DNA of 64,000 nt from Euryhalocaulis caribicus (GCF_000412185.1 NZ_ASJA01000004.1:181769-245768), one strand, 5' to 3'. Positions 54,421-63,133 are shown, numbered from the stretch's first letter. The notes: generated by a model from the sequence alone, not told the origin. Translations and numbers: made by a program.

Positions 54421-55374
54421 ATGATCCGCGCAGCCCTCATCGCAACCGCCCTCGCCGTTTCGGCCCCGGCCCTCGCCGCGCAGCCGGTGACGCTGGCCGG
54501 CGACGTCTCCGCCGCCGGGGACACCGTCACGCTGGGCGACCTGTTCGGCATCGATGGAGAAGTCTCCATGGCCGCCGTCGCGCGCGCGCCGGCGCCGGGA
54601 GAGACCATCTATCTGGAAGCTGGCTGGCTGCAGGCCTTCGCCGCCGGTCACGATCTGGACTGGGCCAATGCCGGCGGACTGCAGCGCATCGCGGTCAAGC
54701 GCGAATCCCGCCAGATCACCGCCGACGAGATCAGCGCCATGATCGCCGACGAACTTTCGCTGGCCGGCGGCGCCGACACTTACGAGATCACCTTCGCCCA
54801 GCGCGACATCGCCTTCTACGCGCCCAATGGCGCGCGCGGCGGCACGCGCATCCTGCGGTTTGACTATAACGGCCAGACCAACGCCTTCGCCGCGGAGATC
54901 GAGCCCTATGCCGGTGCGCCGGTACAGCGCGTCTCCGGCCGGGCTTTTGCGTCGCTGGAAGTCCCCGCGCTTTCCCGCGCCGTGTCCTCCGGCCAGATCA
55001 TCACCGAATCCGACATCATCTGGACCGCCACCCGCGCCGACCGCCTGCGTCAGGACGCGGTGCTGGACGCGTCGGGCCTGATCGGCATGCAGGCCAAGCG
55101 GTCCCTGCGCCCGGGCGAACCGCTGCGTGAATACGATATCAAGCGCCCCGCGGCGGTCGAAAAAGGCTCGCTGGTCACCGTCTTCTACCAGAAGCCGGGC
55201 CTGACCCTGACCGCCCGCGGCCGCGCCCTGGAAGAAGGCGCGAAGGGCGAGGTCGTCCGCATCGTCAATCTTTCCTCGAACCGCACGATCGAGGCCGTCG
55301 CCGCCGGTCCCGGCAAGGCGGTGGTTCGCGACAACACCTATCTCACCGCGTCTCTGGAACAGGGGGCTTTTTAA
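54421..55374 (+). CDS. flgA: P-ring assembly chaperone FlgA
   Basis: 317 residues with a signal peptide (ALIATALAVSAPALA, cut before AQPVTL). The C-terminal SAF domain (VPALSRAVSSGQIITESDIIWTATRADRLRQDAVLDASGLIGMQAKRSLRPGEPL) is typical. It helps FlgI monomers form the P ring in the periplasm. Co-transcribed, 13 bp after flgG. Confidence 0.94.
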   Translation: MIRAALIATALAVSAPALAAQPVTLAGDVSAAGDTVTLGDLFGIDGEVSMAAVARAPAPGETIYLEAGWLQAFAAGHDLDWANAGGLQRIAVKRESRQITADEISAMIADELSLAGGADTYEITFAQRDIAFYAPNGARGGTRILRFDYNGQTNAFAAEIEPYAGAPVQRVSGRAFASLEVPALSRAVSSGQIITESDIIWTATRADRLRQDAVLDASGLIGMQAKRSLRPGEPLREYDIKRPAAVEKGSLVTVFYQKPGLTLTARGRALEEGAKGEVVRIVNLSSNRTIEAVAAGPGKAVVRDNTYLTASLEQGAF

Positions 55375-55378
55375 GGCC

Positions 55379-56119
55379 ATGACTCGCAATATCGTTCTTC
55401 TCGCCGCGTCCACGCTGGCCCTCGCCGCGTGCGGCACCACCGACCGCATCTCCCAGATCGGCCAGTACCCGGACATGTCGCCCATCGATAATCCGTCAAA
55501 GGTCGCCGGCCCGCGCCCGGTCGTCATGCCGATGCCGCAGGAGCGCGAAGCCGCCTACGCCCCCAACTCGCTCTGGCAGGCCGGCTCCCGCACCTTCTTC
55601 AACGATCAGCGCGCAGACGAGATCGGCGACATCCTGACGGTGAACATCAACATCACCGACTCCGCCCGCGTCTCGAACTCCACCGACCGTCAGCGCACCT
55701 CAAGCAACACCGCTGGCGCGCCGAACTTCTTCGGCCTGGAGACCTTGCTGGACGATTTCCTGCCCGACGGCGTCGATCCCTCGACCCTCGCCTCCACCAA
55801 TTCCGTCTCCTCCAATGGCGGATCGGGAGACATCGACCGCAGCGAGGCGGTGGAGCTGACGGTGGCCGCCGTCGTCACCCAGATCCTGCCCAACGGCAAT
55901 CTGGTCATCGCCGGCCGTCAGGAAGTGCGCATCAATTACGAGGTTCGCGAGCTTCTGGTCTCCGGCATCGCGCGGCCCGAAGACATCACCTCCGACAACA
56001 CGATCAAGCACACCCAGATTGCCGAGGCCCGCATCTCATACGGCGGCCGCGGTCACCTGAGCGAAGTCCAGAAACCCCGCTACGGCCAGGAACTCTACGA
56101 AGTCCTGTTCCCGTTCTGA
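55379..56119 (+). CDS. flgH: Flagellar L-ring lipoprotein FlgH
   Basis: 246 residues. Lipobox LAAC at Cys18 (LALAACGTT). The conserved RADEIGDILTVNINITDSARVSNSTDRQRTS and GNLVIAGRQEVRINYEVRELLVSGIARPEDI identify FlgH. Forms the outer-membrane L ring. 4 bp after flgA. Confidence 0.97.
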   Translation: MTRNIVLLAASTLALAACGTTDRISQIGQYPDMSPIDNPSKVAGPRPVVMPMPQEREAAYAPNSLWQAGSRTFFNDQRADEIGDILTVNINITDSARVSNSTDRQRTSSNTAGAPNFFGLETLLDDFLPDGVDPSTLASTNSVSSNGGSGDIDRSEAVELTVAAVVTQILPNGNLVIAGRQEVRINYEVRELLVSGIARPEDITSDNTIKHTQIAEARISYGGRGHLSEVQKPRYGQELYEVLFPF

Positions 56120-56143
56120 TTCTCTGACCTGTGGAGACTGCGA

Positions 56144-56497
56144 ATGACCGTCAAACGCATCGTCGCCAATGTTGAAGTGGCCAATCCGCAGGACGCGAAG
56201 GCGTTTTATGAGGATCTGTTCGGACTGGACGTGGTGATGGACCATGGCTGGCTCATCACCCTCGCCTCCGGAGAGACCATGAAGACGCAAGTCAGCTTCG
56301 CCAGCCAGGGCGGCTCGGACACCGAAGTCCCGGCGCTTTCAATCGAGGTCGATGACGTGGACGCCGTCCATGCCCGCGCGAAGAAAGCCGGCCACCAGAT
56401 CGTCTATGACATCGTGGACGAGCCCTGGGGCGTGCGCCGCTTCTATGTCCGCGACCCGTTCGGCCAGACCCTGAACGTGCTCTCGCACAAGGCCTGA
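56144..56497 (+). CDS. VOC-family (glyoxalase-like) protein
   Basis: 117 residues. A single VOC beta-alpha-beta-beta-beta module: KRIVANVEVANPQDAKAFYEDLFGLDVVMDHGWLITLAS and PWGVRRFYVRDPFGQTLNVLSH. Members include dioxygenases, resistance proteins and isomerases; the activity here is unknown. It starts 24 bp after flgH and may be transcribed with the flagellar unit, though it need not belong to it. Confidence 0.87.
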   Translation: MTVKRIVANVEVANPQDAKAFYEDLFGLDVVMDHGWLITLASGETMKTQVSFASQGGSDTEVPALSIEVDDVDAVHARAKKAGHQIVYDIVDEPWGVRRFYVRDPFGQTLNVLSHKA

Positions 56498-56499
56498 CC

Positions 56500-59082
56500 C
56501 TACCCTCCGCTGACCTTGCTCAGCGCCTCTCTCACGCCTTCCTCGGAATAGGGTTTCCGGACGAAGGGACGGTCGAGGTGCAAGTCCGGGGCGGGGGATT
56601 CCTCGCCATATCCAGTGGCGAAGATATAAGGCACGCCCAGCTCTTTCAGCCTGTCGGCCACGGGGAAGCTGTTCTCATCCCCCAGATTGACGTCCAGCAC
56701 CGCCGCGTCCGGCGTGTTCGCCTCGATCAGGCGAAGCGCCTCGCTGGCCGAGGCCGCCACCTCCACCTTCTGCGCCCCCATCCGGGTCAGCATGTCCTCC
56801 GCGTCGAGGGCAATCACCATATTGTCCTCCAGCAACAGCACGGTTCCGGACAGCAGGGTTTCGCCTTTCCCGTCATTCTTGCCGCCTTGCGCGGCCTTCT
56901 TCTCCGCGCGGGTCTCCAGCTCCCCGTCTTTCGCCTTGGTGATATGGGATTTGGGAACGCGGAATTTCGCCTCCAGCCCGGTCAGCTCGAAGTTCACTTC
57001 CGCCTCGCCCTTCAGGTCGAAGGGAACGGAGCGTTCAATAATGGTGGTGCCAAACCCTTTGCGGCTGGGCGCCTGGACGGGCGGGCCGCCGGATTCCTTC
57101 CAGCCGATCACCAGATTGCCTTCGCCGTCCACTTCCCAGTTGACGTCCACCGCGCCCGTGGAGTCGCTTAACGCCCCGTATTTCGCGGAATTGGTCATCA
57201 ACTCATGAACAACCAGCGCCAGCGTCGAGAACGCGGCCGGCTCGACGGCCACTTGCGGCCCTTCGATGCGGACCCGTTCTTCCTTGTCGCCGAGATAGGC
57301 TTCCGCTTCTGACTTGATGAGGGTGGAGAGCGGGCGCGGCGACCAGTTGTCCTGTGTCAGCTGGTCATGCGCGCGGGCCAGCGCCTGGATGCGCCCGCCG
57401 ATCACCGCGACCAGCTCATCCATGCTCTTGGCCCCGGCGCGGCTCTGCGCGATCAGCCCGCGGATCAGGCTGAGGATATTGCGCACGCGGTGGTTCAACT
57501 CGGCGATCAGCATTTCCTGCCGCTGGTTGGCTTCCTTGCGTTCGGTCTCCGCCGCCTCGGTCAGCCGCAGGATCACCTCCAGCAGCGACACGCGCAGGGA
57601 TTCGGCAATACGGATATCTCGCTCGGTCCAGGGCTGGCCCTTGCCGCGCACCACCTGTTTCCATTCCTCGAAACTCTGGCGCGGCGTCAGGCGGTCGCCC
57701 AGCGGGCCGGATTCCACAGGCTTGTTGGGATCGCCGCCCCAGCTCACCGTCTGCACGACTTCGCGCCGGAAAAACAGGATGAAGTCGCGTGGCGCGCGCG
57801 AAATCGGAATGGCCAGCATGCCCGCCGCCTTCTCCGAAAACCCCTCCGCCGGCGGATACAGGTCCGAGACACGGTCTGTCGCCATGATCTGGACGTCGGA
57901 TTCCCGTTTAAGAAGGGCAATCAGGCCTTCCAGGTGCTTGTCCTCGGGGACCAGTCCGCTGGTCTGGCGCCGTCCCTGGATTTCAAGGGCGATGCCGTCG
58001 CAATCGACGATCCCCTCCACCTCCTCCATCAGCGAGGCGATATTCTCCGCGGATGAGCGGCCGGAGGCCGCGGCCGCCATCAGGCGGTCGTGCGCCTTGC
58101 GGGCGCGGCGCTCATGCGCCTCCGCTTCGTCCCGCTCGCGGCCATCCAGCAGCAGGGCGAAAGCCTGACCGAACAGTTCGGCCGCCGTGCGCACGTCGAA
58201 CGGCACCCGCTTGGGCGACATGTGATGACAGGCGAACAGCCCCCACAGCTTGCCCCGCCGCAGGATGGAAACGGACATCGAGGCCCCGACCCCGATATTC
58301 TTCAGATACTCGATATGGATCGGCGAAACGCTGCGAAGCACGCTCAATGACAGGTCCAGCGGCTCGTCTTCGCCCTTTGCGCTGCGCAACGGGGACGTCT
58401 CCGCGTCCACGTCGGCGATCAGGCGCAACAGGTTGCGCTTGTACAGCTCGCGCGCCTGTTTCGGGATATCGGAGGCGGGATAATGCAGCCCCAGATAGGA
58501 TTCCAGATCGCCCCGCGCGGCCTCGGCCAGAACCTCGCCCGACCCGTCGGGCGAGAAGCGATAGACCATCACCCGGTCAAACCCGGTCAGCGCCCTCAGA
58601 TGCCGCGCGCCCATCCGGGCCAGCGTTTCGGCGTCCTTCGCGCTGGACAGGCGGGAGACCATGGTGCTGACCGTCGCCGCCGGGTCATGCTCGCCCTTTT
58701 CGCTGGGCTCCGCCTCGATAATGACCCGCCCGCCGGACATATGCAGGGCCAGGTCGAATTCCGCGCCGCCCGCCTGAAGCTGACGCCCGAATATCCGCTC
58801 CGTCGCGTCCCGCGTCCCCAGCAGCTGCAGCCGCCCGCGAATGGCGTGGATGGCGTCTTCGGCGAAGACCTGCTTCAGCGGCGCGCCGAACAGCGCGTCC
58901 AGCGGCTGGCCAAGGAATTGCGCCGCGCTCTCCGAGGCGTGCTCGATCACCCAGTCGGAGGTGACGCCCAGCAGGAAGCCGAAGGGCTGGATGCGGCCCA
59001 GCAGATGGATCGGCTCCCGGTCGCAATTGGTCAGGTCGACCGGCTCGGACGGGGAAATAAAATCTATTTTGTCAGAACTCAT
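56500..59082 (-). CDS. Bacteriophytochrome: HWE-type histidine kinase with C-terminal receiver domain
   Basis: 860 residues. PAS (~15-125) with the biliverdin-attaching Cys20 in LTNCDREPIHLLG, GAF (~140-315) with PASDIP (202-207), PHY (~325-500) with the tongue motifs FRREVVQTVSWGGDP and PRQSFEEWKQ. Then an HWE kinase: phospho-acceptor His531 in AELNHRVRNILSLI, ATPase with GWKESGGP (WxE) and FGTTIIERS. A receiver domain ends it, with Asp797 in AAVLDVNLGD. It senses red/far-red light; the output partner is not in view. One position differs from usual: IQPFG where most have IQPHG. The start overlaps the heme oxygenase stop by ATGA. Confidence 0.95.
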   Translation of the reverse strand: MSSDKIDFISPSEPVDLTNCDREPIHLLGRIQPFGFLLGVTSDWVIEHASESAAQFLGQPLDALFGAPLKQVFAEDAIHAIRGRLQLLGTRDATERIFGRQLQAGGAEFDLALHMSGGRVIIEAEPSEKGEHDPAATVSTMVSRLSSAKDAETLARMGARHLRALTGFDRVMVYRFSPDGSGEVLAEAARGDLESYLGLHYPASDIPKQARELYKRNLLRLIADVDAETSPLRSAKGEDEPLDLSLSVLRSVSPIHIEYLKNIGVGASMSVSILRRGKLWGLFACHHMSPKRVPFDVRTAAELFGQAFALLLDGRERDEAEAHERRARKAHDRLMAAAASGRSSAENIASLMEEVEGIVDCDGIALEIQGRRQTSGLVPEDKHLEGLIALLKRESDVQIMATDRVSDLYPPAEGFSEKAAGMLAIPISRAPRDFILFFRREVVQTVSWGGDPNKPVESGPLGDRLTPRQSFEEWKQVVRGKGQPWTERDIRIAESLRVSLLEVILRLTEAAETERKEANQRQEMLIAELNHRVRNILSLIRGLIAQSRAGAKSMDELVAVIGGRIQALARAHDQLTQDNWSPRPLSTLIKSEAEAYLGDKEERVRIEGPQVAVEPAAFSTLALVVHELMTNSAKYGALSDSTGAVDVNWEVDGEGNLVIGWKESGGPPVQAPSRKGFGTTIIERSVPFDLKGEAEVNFELTGLEAKFRVPKSHITKAKDGELETRAEKKAAQGGKNDGKGETLLSGTVLLLEDNMVIALDAEDMLTRMGAQKVEVAASASEALRLIEANTPDAAVLDVNLGDENSFPVADRLKELGVPYIFATGYGEESPAPDLHLDRPFVRKPYSEEGVREALSKVSGG

Positions 59083-59672
59083 AATGCCGTCTGTATTGGG
59101 GAAACCGGCGCCGCGGTCGACGCCCGGTTCAGTGACTCTTCGAAAAGCGCGAAGACCGCCGTGGCCGCAGCCGCGGCGTCTTCAATATCCGCCGTCCCGG
59201 TCAAATGTTCCGAGGCGGCGTCAAGAAAGCTATGGAAGAGTCTGTCCGTCTCCCCATGGCGCAAATACTTCGTGGCGGCGATCATATCGTCATCGCCGCT
59301 ATCCAGAACCGTCTTCAGGATCATTTTTCCGCCCAGCCGGGATCCCTCTATGACATAGAGCGCGCCCAGCCGCTGTGCGTTCCCGTCCAGCGGCGGCGGA
59401 TCCAGCGGCGGCGGCGCGGCAAGGCCAAGGCGGGAAAGATCCCTTGCCAGGCAGCCGGACCGCCGGCGGCGGGGCCAGTCGGTCAGCGGCGCGCCCGCGC
59501 CGATTTCCCGCTCAAGCGGGAACAGCGCCGCGGCCGTGGTTCTCAGAAAGGTTTCATAGCCCGCGCGCGCGCCAAGGTTCAGCGCGCTCATGCGGCTGTC
59601 CAGACGTTCATGCGCGTCGCGCGTGACGTCGCGGATATGGGCGCGGAATCGGTGCATTTGTCGGGCGGCCAT
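59079..59672 (-). CDS. Biliverdin-producing heme oxygenase (BphO-like)
   Basis: 197 residues from ATG 59672 (a GTG three codons earlier is possible; neither has a clear Shine-Dalgarno site). RAHIRDVTRDAHERLDSRMS has the proximal heme ligand (His21), and LGALYVIEGSRLGGKMIL is the conserved distal-helix block. It opens heme to biliverdin, the phytochrome chromophore. Overlap with the phytochrome gene by ATGA ensures paired production. Confidence 0.92.
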   Translation of the reverse strand: MAARQMHRFRAHIRDVTRDAHERLDSRMSALNLGARAGYETFLRTTAAALFPLEREIGAGAPLTDWPRRRRSGCLARDLSRLGLAAPPPLDPPPLDGNAQRLGALYVIEGSRLGGKMILKTVLDSGDDDMIAATKYLRHGETDRLFHSFLDAASEHLTGTADIEDAAAAATAVFALFEESLNRASTAAPVSPIQTAL

Positions 59673-59772
59673 TGAAGGCACAGACCATGCCGCCGTCCAG
59701 TCTGCATTGCTCTGGGTTAAGTTGCGTGGAGACGCCGCGTTATTTCGCAGCGTCTCCCGCCAGCCCGAAAAC

Positions 59773-60213
59773 CTAGTTGCGCTCGTCGCGGCGCGTGCGT
59801 TCGCTGCGCTCGTGGCGCTCCTGCGCCTCCAGCGACAGCGTGGCGATCGGGCGCGCTTCGAGGCGGCCCAGGCTGATCGGCTCGCCGGTGTCTTCGCAAT
59901 AGCCGTATTCGCCGATTTCGATACGGCGCAGCGCCGCGTCGATCTTGGAAACCAGCTTGCGCTGGCGATCCCGGGCGCGAAGCTCCAGAGACCGGTCGCT
60001 TTCCGAAGAAGCCCGGTCCGCGATGTCCGGAAGCGGGATGTTTTCTTCTCTCAGATTGGCGATCGTGCCCTGACTTTCAGCAAGTATTTCGCCGCGCCAC
60101 GAAAGCAGCTTCTGGCGGAAATACTCCTGCATCCGCTCATTCATGAACGGTTCGTCTTCAGACGGGCGGTAATCTTCTGGTACTTTCACAGAAAGGTCTT
60201 CTGCGAGGGTCAC
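59773..60213 (-). CDS. dksA: RNA polymerase-binding regulator DksA (one-cysteine type)
   Basis: 146 residues from GTG 60213, with AGGGGAG seven bases or so upstream; the frame is open 40 more codons, but these are not DksA-like. The coiled-coil tip motif DIADRA (DxxDxA) is present, as is EYGYCEDTGEPISLGRLEARPIATLSLEAQERHE. The Zn-finger has only Cys106 in place of four cysteines, as in some alphaproteobacterial DksA proteins. It modulates RNA polymerase with ppGpp. Confidence 0.9.
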   Translation of the reverse strand: MTLAEDLSVKVPEDYRPSEDEPFMNERMQEYFRQKLLSWRGEILAESQGTIANLREENIPLPDIADRASSESDRSLELRARDRQRKLVSKIDAALRRIEIGEYGYCEDTGEPISLGRLEARPIATLSLEAQERHERSERTRRDERN

Positions 60214-60364
60214 TCCTGGACTCCCCTGCTCTTGAATTGTCGTCCCTCCCAAAGGCGGCGCGGAGTATATTCGCGAAAGGGGTTGCGTCAACGCGCGTGT
60301 ACCGCGCGTCACAAAAACTTCGCCACTGCACAAATGTGCAGCAAAGCCAGTAATTTCAAGGGGT

Positions 60365-60784
60365 CTAGCTAAGCGCGGATTCGTGCTTGGCCAGCTCGAC
60401 GCGGGCGCGGGTCTCGACCTCGTCCAGCAGGCCTTCCAGCTTTTCGTCGCCTGTGGCCTCGCGGGACTCGCCCAGCGCGCGAATCAACTGGTTCAACTTG
60501 GCGGTCGGAATACCGCCTTCCAGCAGGCCGATCTTTATTTCGTCCAGTATGTCCAGAAGATTGAACGCGCGCCCCGCCGCCTGCTGTTTCGGATTTTCAT
60601 CCTGCCAGTCGCCCTGAAGGGCCAGCAGCGCATCGACGGACGTCACGCCCGAAGCCTGGCTCATGCCGCCGCTCGAACGCGCCTTCCCGGCTTCGCCCGA
60701 TGTCTCGAACGAACTTGTCTTGTCGGATTTTGCGCGCTCGCGGCGGCTTGCGGGCGCCAGCGGGCGGGTGCCGTCAATTTTCAT
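60365..60784 (-). CDS. fliX: Flagellar assembly regulator FliX
   Basis: 139 residues. N-terminal MKIDGTRPL and the helical core SVDALLALQGDW...RAFNLLDILDEIKIGLLEGGIPTAKLNQLIRALGESR are typical of FliX. In Caulobacter it links basal-body assembly to FlbD activity at sigma-54 promoters. It is divergent from flgI, as in Caulobacter, with a CtrA box 51 bp upstream. flbD is not in the window. Confidence 0.93.
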   Translation of the reverse strand: MKIDGTRPLAPASRRERAKSDKTSSFETSGEAGKARSSGGMSQASGVTSVDALLALQGDWQDENPKQQAAGRAFNLLDILDEIKIGLLEGGIPTAKLNQLIRALGESREATGDEKLEGLLDEVETRARVELAKHESALS

Positions 60785-60835
60785 GGGCCGGGGTCCTTGG
60801 GCCGATTTGCGGATTACAGAATCGCAGCCTTACGG

Positions 60836-60850
60836 TTAATGGGGGTTTAA
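60836..60850 (-). promoter_or_regulatory. CtrA box of fliX
   Basis: On the minus strand TTAA-ACCCCCA-TTAAC (60850-60835) is a perfect CtrA box 51 bp before the fliX start. Unlike fliQ and flgB, no dyad follows at the fixed spacing. Confidence 0.75.
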
Positions 60851-60852
60851 GG

Positions 60853-60867
60853 CGGCAGTTCTTGCCG
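60853..60867. promoter_or_regulatory. ftr-like dyad upstream of flgI
   Basis: CGGCAGTTCTTGCCG contains GGCAG-TTCT-TGCC, the same dyad type as at fliQ, flgB and fliL/flgF. It is about 106 bp before the -12 of the flgI sigma-54 promoter. A further palindrome, CTGCCGGGCAG, lies just downstream (60876-60886). Confidence 0.68.
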
Positions 60868-60952
60868 GGCCAGCCCTGCCGGGCAGCGCGGCTTGCCGCT
60901 CAGACCTAAAGTCAAGCCTTTGATATTCCTTGAATATTCTTGGTAAACGCTC

Positions 60953-60968
60953 TGGCAAGCCGATTGCA
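60953..60968 (+). promoter_or_regulatory. Sigma-54 promoter of flgI
   Basis: TGGCAAG-CCGA-TTGCA differs from TGGCACG-N4-TTGCW at one base. -24 GG and -12 GC are correctly spaced. It lies 73 bp before the flgI ATG. Confidence 0.88.
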
Positions 60969-61041
60969 GGGGTCTCGCGCGGGCGGGCGTAAAAGGCGCC
61001 TCCCGCCACTGAACGCTTTAACGACGAGGCCTATCAGAACG

Positions 61042-62142
61042 ATGCGACGCTTCCTCAGCCTCCTGCTCATCGCCATCATCGCCGCCGCGCCCGCGCACGC
61101 GGGCTCGCGCATCAAGGATATCGCCGAAGTCGAAGGCGTCCGCGACAACCTGCTGGTCGGTTACGGCCTGGTGGTCGGCCTCGACGGTTCGGGCGATTCC
61201 CTGCGCAACGCCCCCTTCACCCGGCAATCGCTGGAATCGATGCTGGAGCGTCTGGGCGTCAATACGCGCGACGCGCAGCTCAATACCGATAATGTCGCCG
61301 CGGTCATGGTCACCGCCAATCTGCCGGCCTTCGCCGCGCAGGGCACGCGCATCGATGTCTCCGTTTCGGCCATGGGCGATGCCGAAAGCCTGCAGGGCGG
61401 CACGCTGCTGGTCACCCCGCTTCTGGGCGCCGATGGCGAGGCCTACGCCGTCAGCCAGGGCTCGGTCGCCATTGGCGGCTTCGACGCCGGCGGCGACGCC
61501 GCGGCGGTCAGCCAGGGCGTCCCCACCTCCGGCCGCATCGCCAATGGCGCGGTGGTGGAGCGCGAAGTCAGCTACGACCTCGCCGGTCAGAACATCACCC
61601 GCCTGTCCCTGCGCAATCCGGACTTCACCACCGCCGAGCGCATGGCCAAGGCGATCAATTCCTATCTGGGACAGGGCGCGGCCAAGGCGGCCAACCCCTC
61701 CTATGTCGTGCTGCAGCGCCCGGCCGGTTATCGCGGCGACATGGTCTCCCTGATCACCGAAATCGAACAGCTTCGCGTCACCCCGGACGTGCCCGCCAAG
61801 GTCATCGTGGACGAGGTCTCCGGCGTTATCGTGATGGGCGAAAATGTCCGCGTCTCCACCGTCGCCATCGCGCAGGGCAACCTGACGATCTCCGTCTCCG
61901 AGGCCCCGCAGGTCAGCCAGCCCGCCCCGTTCTCCGAAACCGGCGAGACGGTTGTCGTCCCGCGCACCGATGTCACGGTGGAGGAAGAGGGCGGCACCAA
62001 TCTGGCGCTGGTCGAGGGCGTCTCCCTGCAGGAGCTGGTGGACGGCCTCAACGCGCTGGGCGTCACGCCGCGCGACATGATCGACATTCTTCAGGCCATC
62101 AAGGCCGCCGGGGCCCTGCAGGCCGAGATCGAGGTGATGTAA
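61042..62142 (+). CDS. flgI: Flagellar P-ring protein FlgI
   Basis: 366 residues from ATG 61042, giving a clean signal peptide (MRRFLSLLLIAIIAAAPAHA, cut before GSRIKDIAEVEGVRDN); the frame is open 34 codons further but these lie over the promoter. NLLVGYGLVVGLDGSGDSLRNAPFT and AKVIVDEVSGVIVMGENVRVSTVAIAQGNLTI are conserved FlgI blocks. Forms the periplasmic P ring. First in flgI-flgJ(N)-flbY-like. Confidence 0.97.
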   Translation: MRRFLSLLLIAIIAAAPAHAGSRIKDIAEVEGVRDNLLVGYGLVVGLDGSGDSLRNAPFTRQSLESMLERLGVNTRDAQLNTDNVAAVMVTANLPAFAAQGTRIDVSVSAMGDAESLQGGTLLVTPLLGADGEAYAVSQGSVAIGGFDAGGDAAAVSQGVPTSGRIANGAVVEREVSYDLAGQNITRLSLRNPDFTTAERMAKAINSYLGQGAAKAANPSYVVLQRPAGYRGDMVSLITEIEQLRVTPDVPAKVIVDEVSGVIVMGENVRVSTVAIAQGNLTISVSEAPQVSQPAPFSETGETVVVPRTDVTVEEEGGTNLALVEGVSLQELVDGLNALGVTPRDMIDILQAIKAAGALQAEIEVM

Positions 62143-62474
62143 TGAACGCGCCCGGTCCCGACGCCGCCCTCCTCGCCTCCCTTCAGGGCTCGAAGAACAA
62201 CGGCCCCAGCCTCAAGGCGGATTCGCCGGAGGACGCCGCCCGCATCGCGGAGGAGTTCGAGTCCTTCTTCATGGGCCAGATGGTGCAGGCCATGTTCGCC
62301 GGCGTGGAAGCGCCCGAACCGTTTGGCGGCGGCGCGGGCGAGAAAGCCTGGCAAGGCATGCTTCAGGAAGAATTCGGCAAGGTCATCGCCCGCTCCGGCG
62401 GCGTGGGCCTGGCCGACAGTCTGAAAGCCGAAATCCTGCGCATGCAGGCCGAAGACGGAGGAAACAATGGCTGA
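62142..62474 (+). CDS. FlgJ N-terminal-like rod-binding protein
   Basis: 110 residues. DAARIAEEFESFFMGQMVQAMFAGVEAPEPFGGGAGEKAWQGMLQEEFGKVIARSGGVGLADSL is the rod-binding domain of FlgJ; the C-terminal muramidase domain of enteric FlgJ is absent, as is common in alphaproteobacteria. It helps cap or build the rod. Its ATG overlaps the flgI stop by one base (TAATG). Confidence 0.9.
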   Translation: MNAPGPDAALLASLQGSKNNGPSLKADSPEDAARIAEEFESFFMGQMVQAMFAGVEAPEPFGGGAGEKAWQGMLQEEFGKVIARSGGVGLADSLKAEILRMQAEDGGNNG

Positions 62475-62922
62475 ACTGGCCGCCCGTGACCCGTCCGAAC
62501 GCGTCGAGCTTCTTCTGAAGATGACGCGCCGCCTGACCGAGCTTCTGGATCAGGAGACGGACCTCTTTGAAACCCACCGCCCGCAGGACACAAGGCTCCT
62601 GCAGGCGGAAAAACAGCAGCTCGCCAATATCTACCGCAAGGAAACCGCGCGCATCGCGCAGGACAAGTCCCTGGTTTCTTCCGCGCCGCAGGAGCGCCGC
62701 GCCGCCCTCGCCCAGGCCACTGAGACCTTCCATGAATCGCTGGAGCGCAACCGCATCGCCGGCCTCGCCATGCGCCAGGTCACCGAAGGCATCGTCCGCG
62801 CCGTCGCCGACGAGGTCGCCCGCACCCGCGCCGCACCCGCCAGCTACGCCCCCGGCCAGACCCCGCGCCCCGACGCCCCCAACTACAACTCCTCCGCCAT
62901 CACCCTGAACAAGAGCGTGTAG
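62467..62922 (+). CDS. FlgN/FlbY-like flagellar protein
   Basis: 151 residues, mostly helical (RVELLLKMTRRLTELLDQETDLFETHRPQDTRLLQAEKQQLANIYRKETARI). This resembles FlgN-type export chaperones and the Caulobacter protein FlbY. It overlaps the FlgJ-like gene by 8 bp and ends a flgI operon, which supports the call. Between the two names I cannot choose with certainty. The C-terminal ~30 residues are Pro-rich. Confidence 0.75.
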   Translation: MAELAARDPSERVELLLKMTRRLTELLDQETDLFETHRPQDTRLLQAEKQQLANIYRKETARIAQDKSLVSSAPQERRAALAQATETFHESLERNRIAGLAMRQVTEGIVRAVADEVARTRAAPASYAPGQTPRPDAPNYNSSAITLNKSV

Positions 62923-62971
62923 GGAAAAGCGCCGGAGTTTGCAGCGGAAGTTTGCGCTCTCTGAAGTCCGC

Positions 62972-63091
62972 CTTCGAGACGCCCTCCCGGGCTCCTCAGG
63001 CTAAGGGTGATGAGGCGAAAGCGTTGTTCCAATTCCCCCGTCCCATCACCCCATCCCTGAGGAGCCGCGCCCAGGGCGCGGCGTCTCGAAG
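62972..63091. repeat. Pair of inverted REP-like elements
   Basis: The element CTTCGAGACGCC...GGGCTCCTCAGG (62972-63000) recurs in inverted form as CCTGAGGAGCC...GGCGTCTCGAAG (63056-63091). Each is itself a GC-rich palindrome, and together they can form a large stem. The right copy has inner arms CCGCGCCC/GGGCGCGG. Confidence 0.8.
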
Positions 63092-63133
63092 GGCCGTCAC
63101 AGAAGGCAAAGCGCCCTCTCTATCACCCCCATT

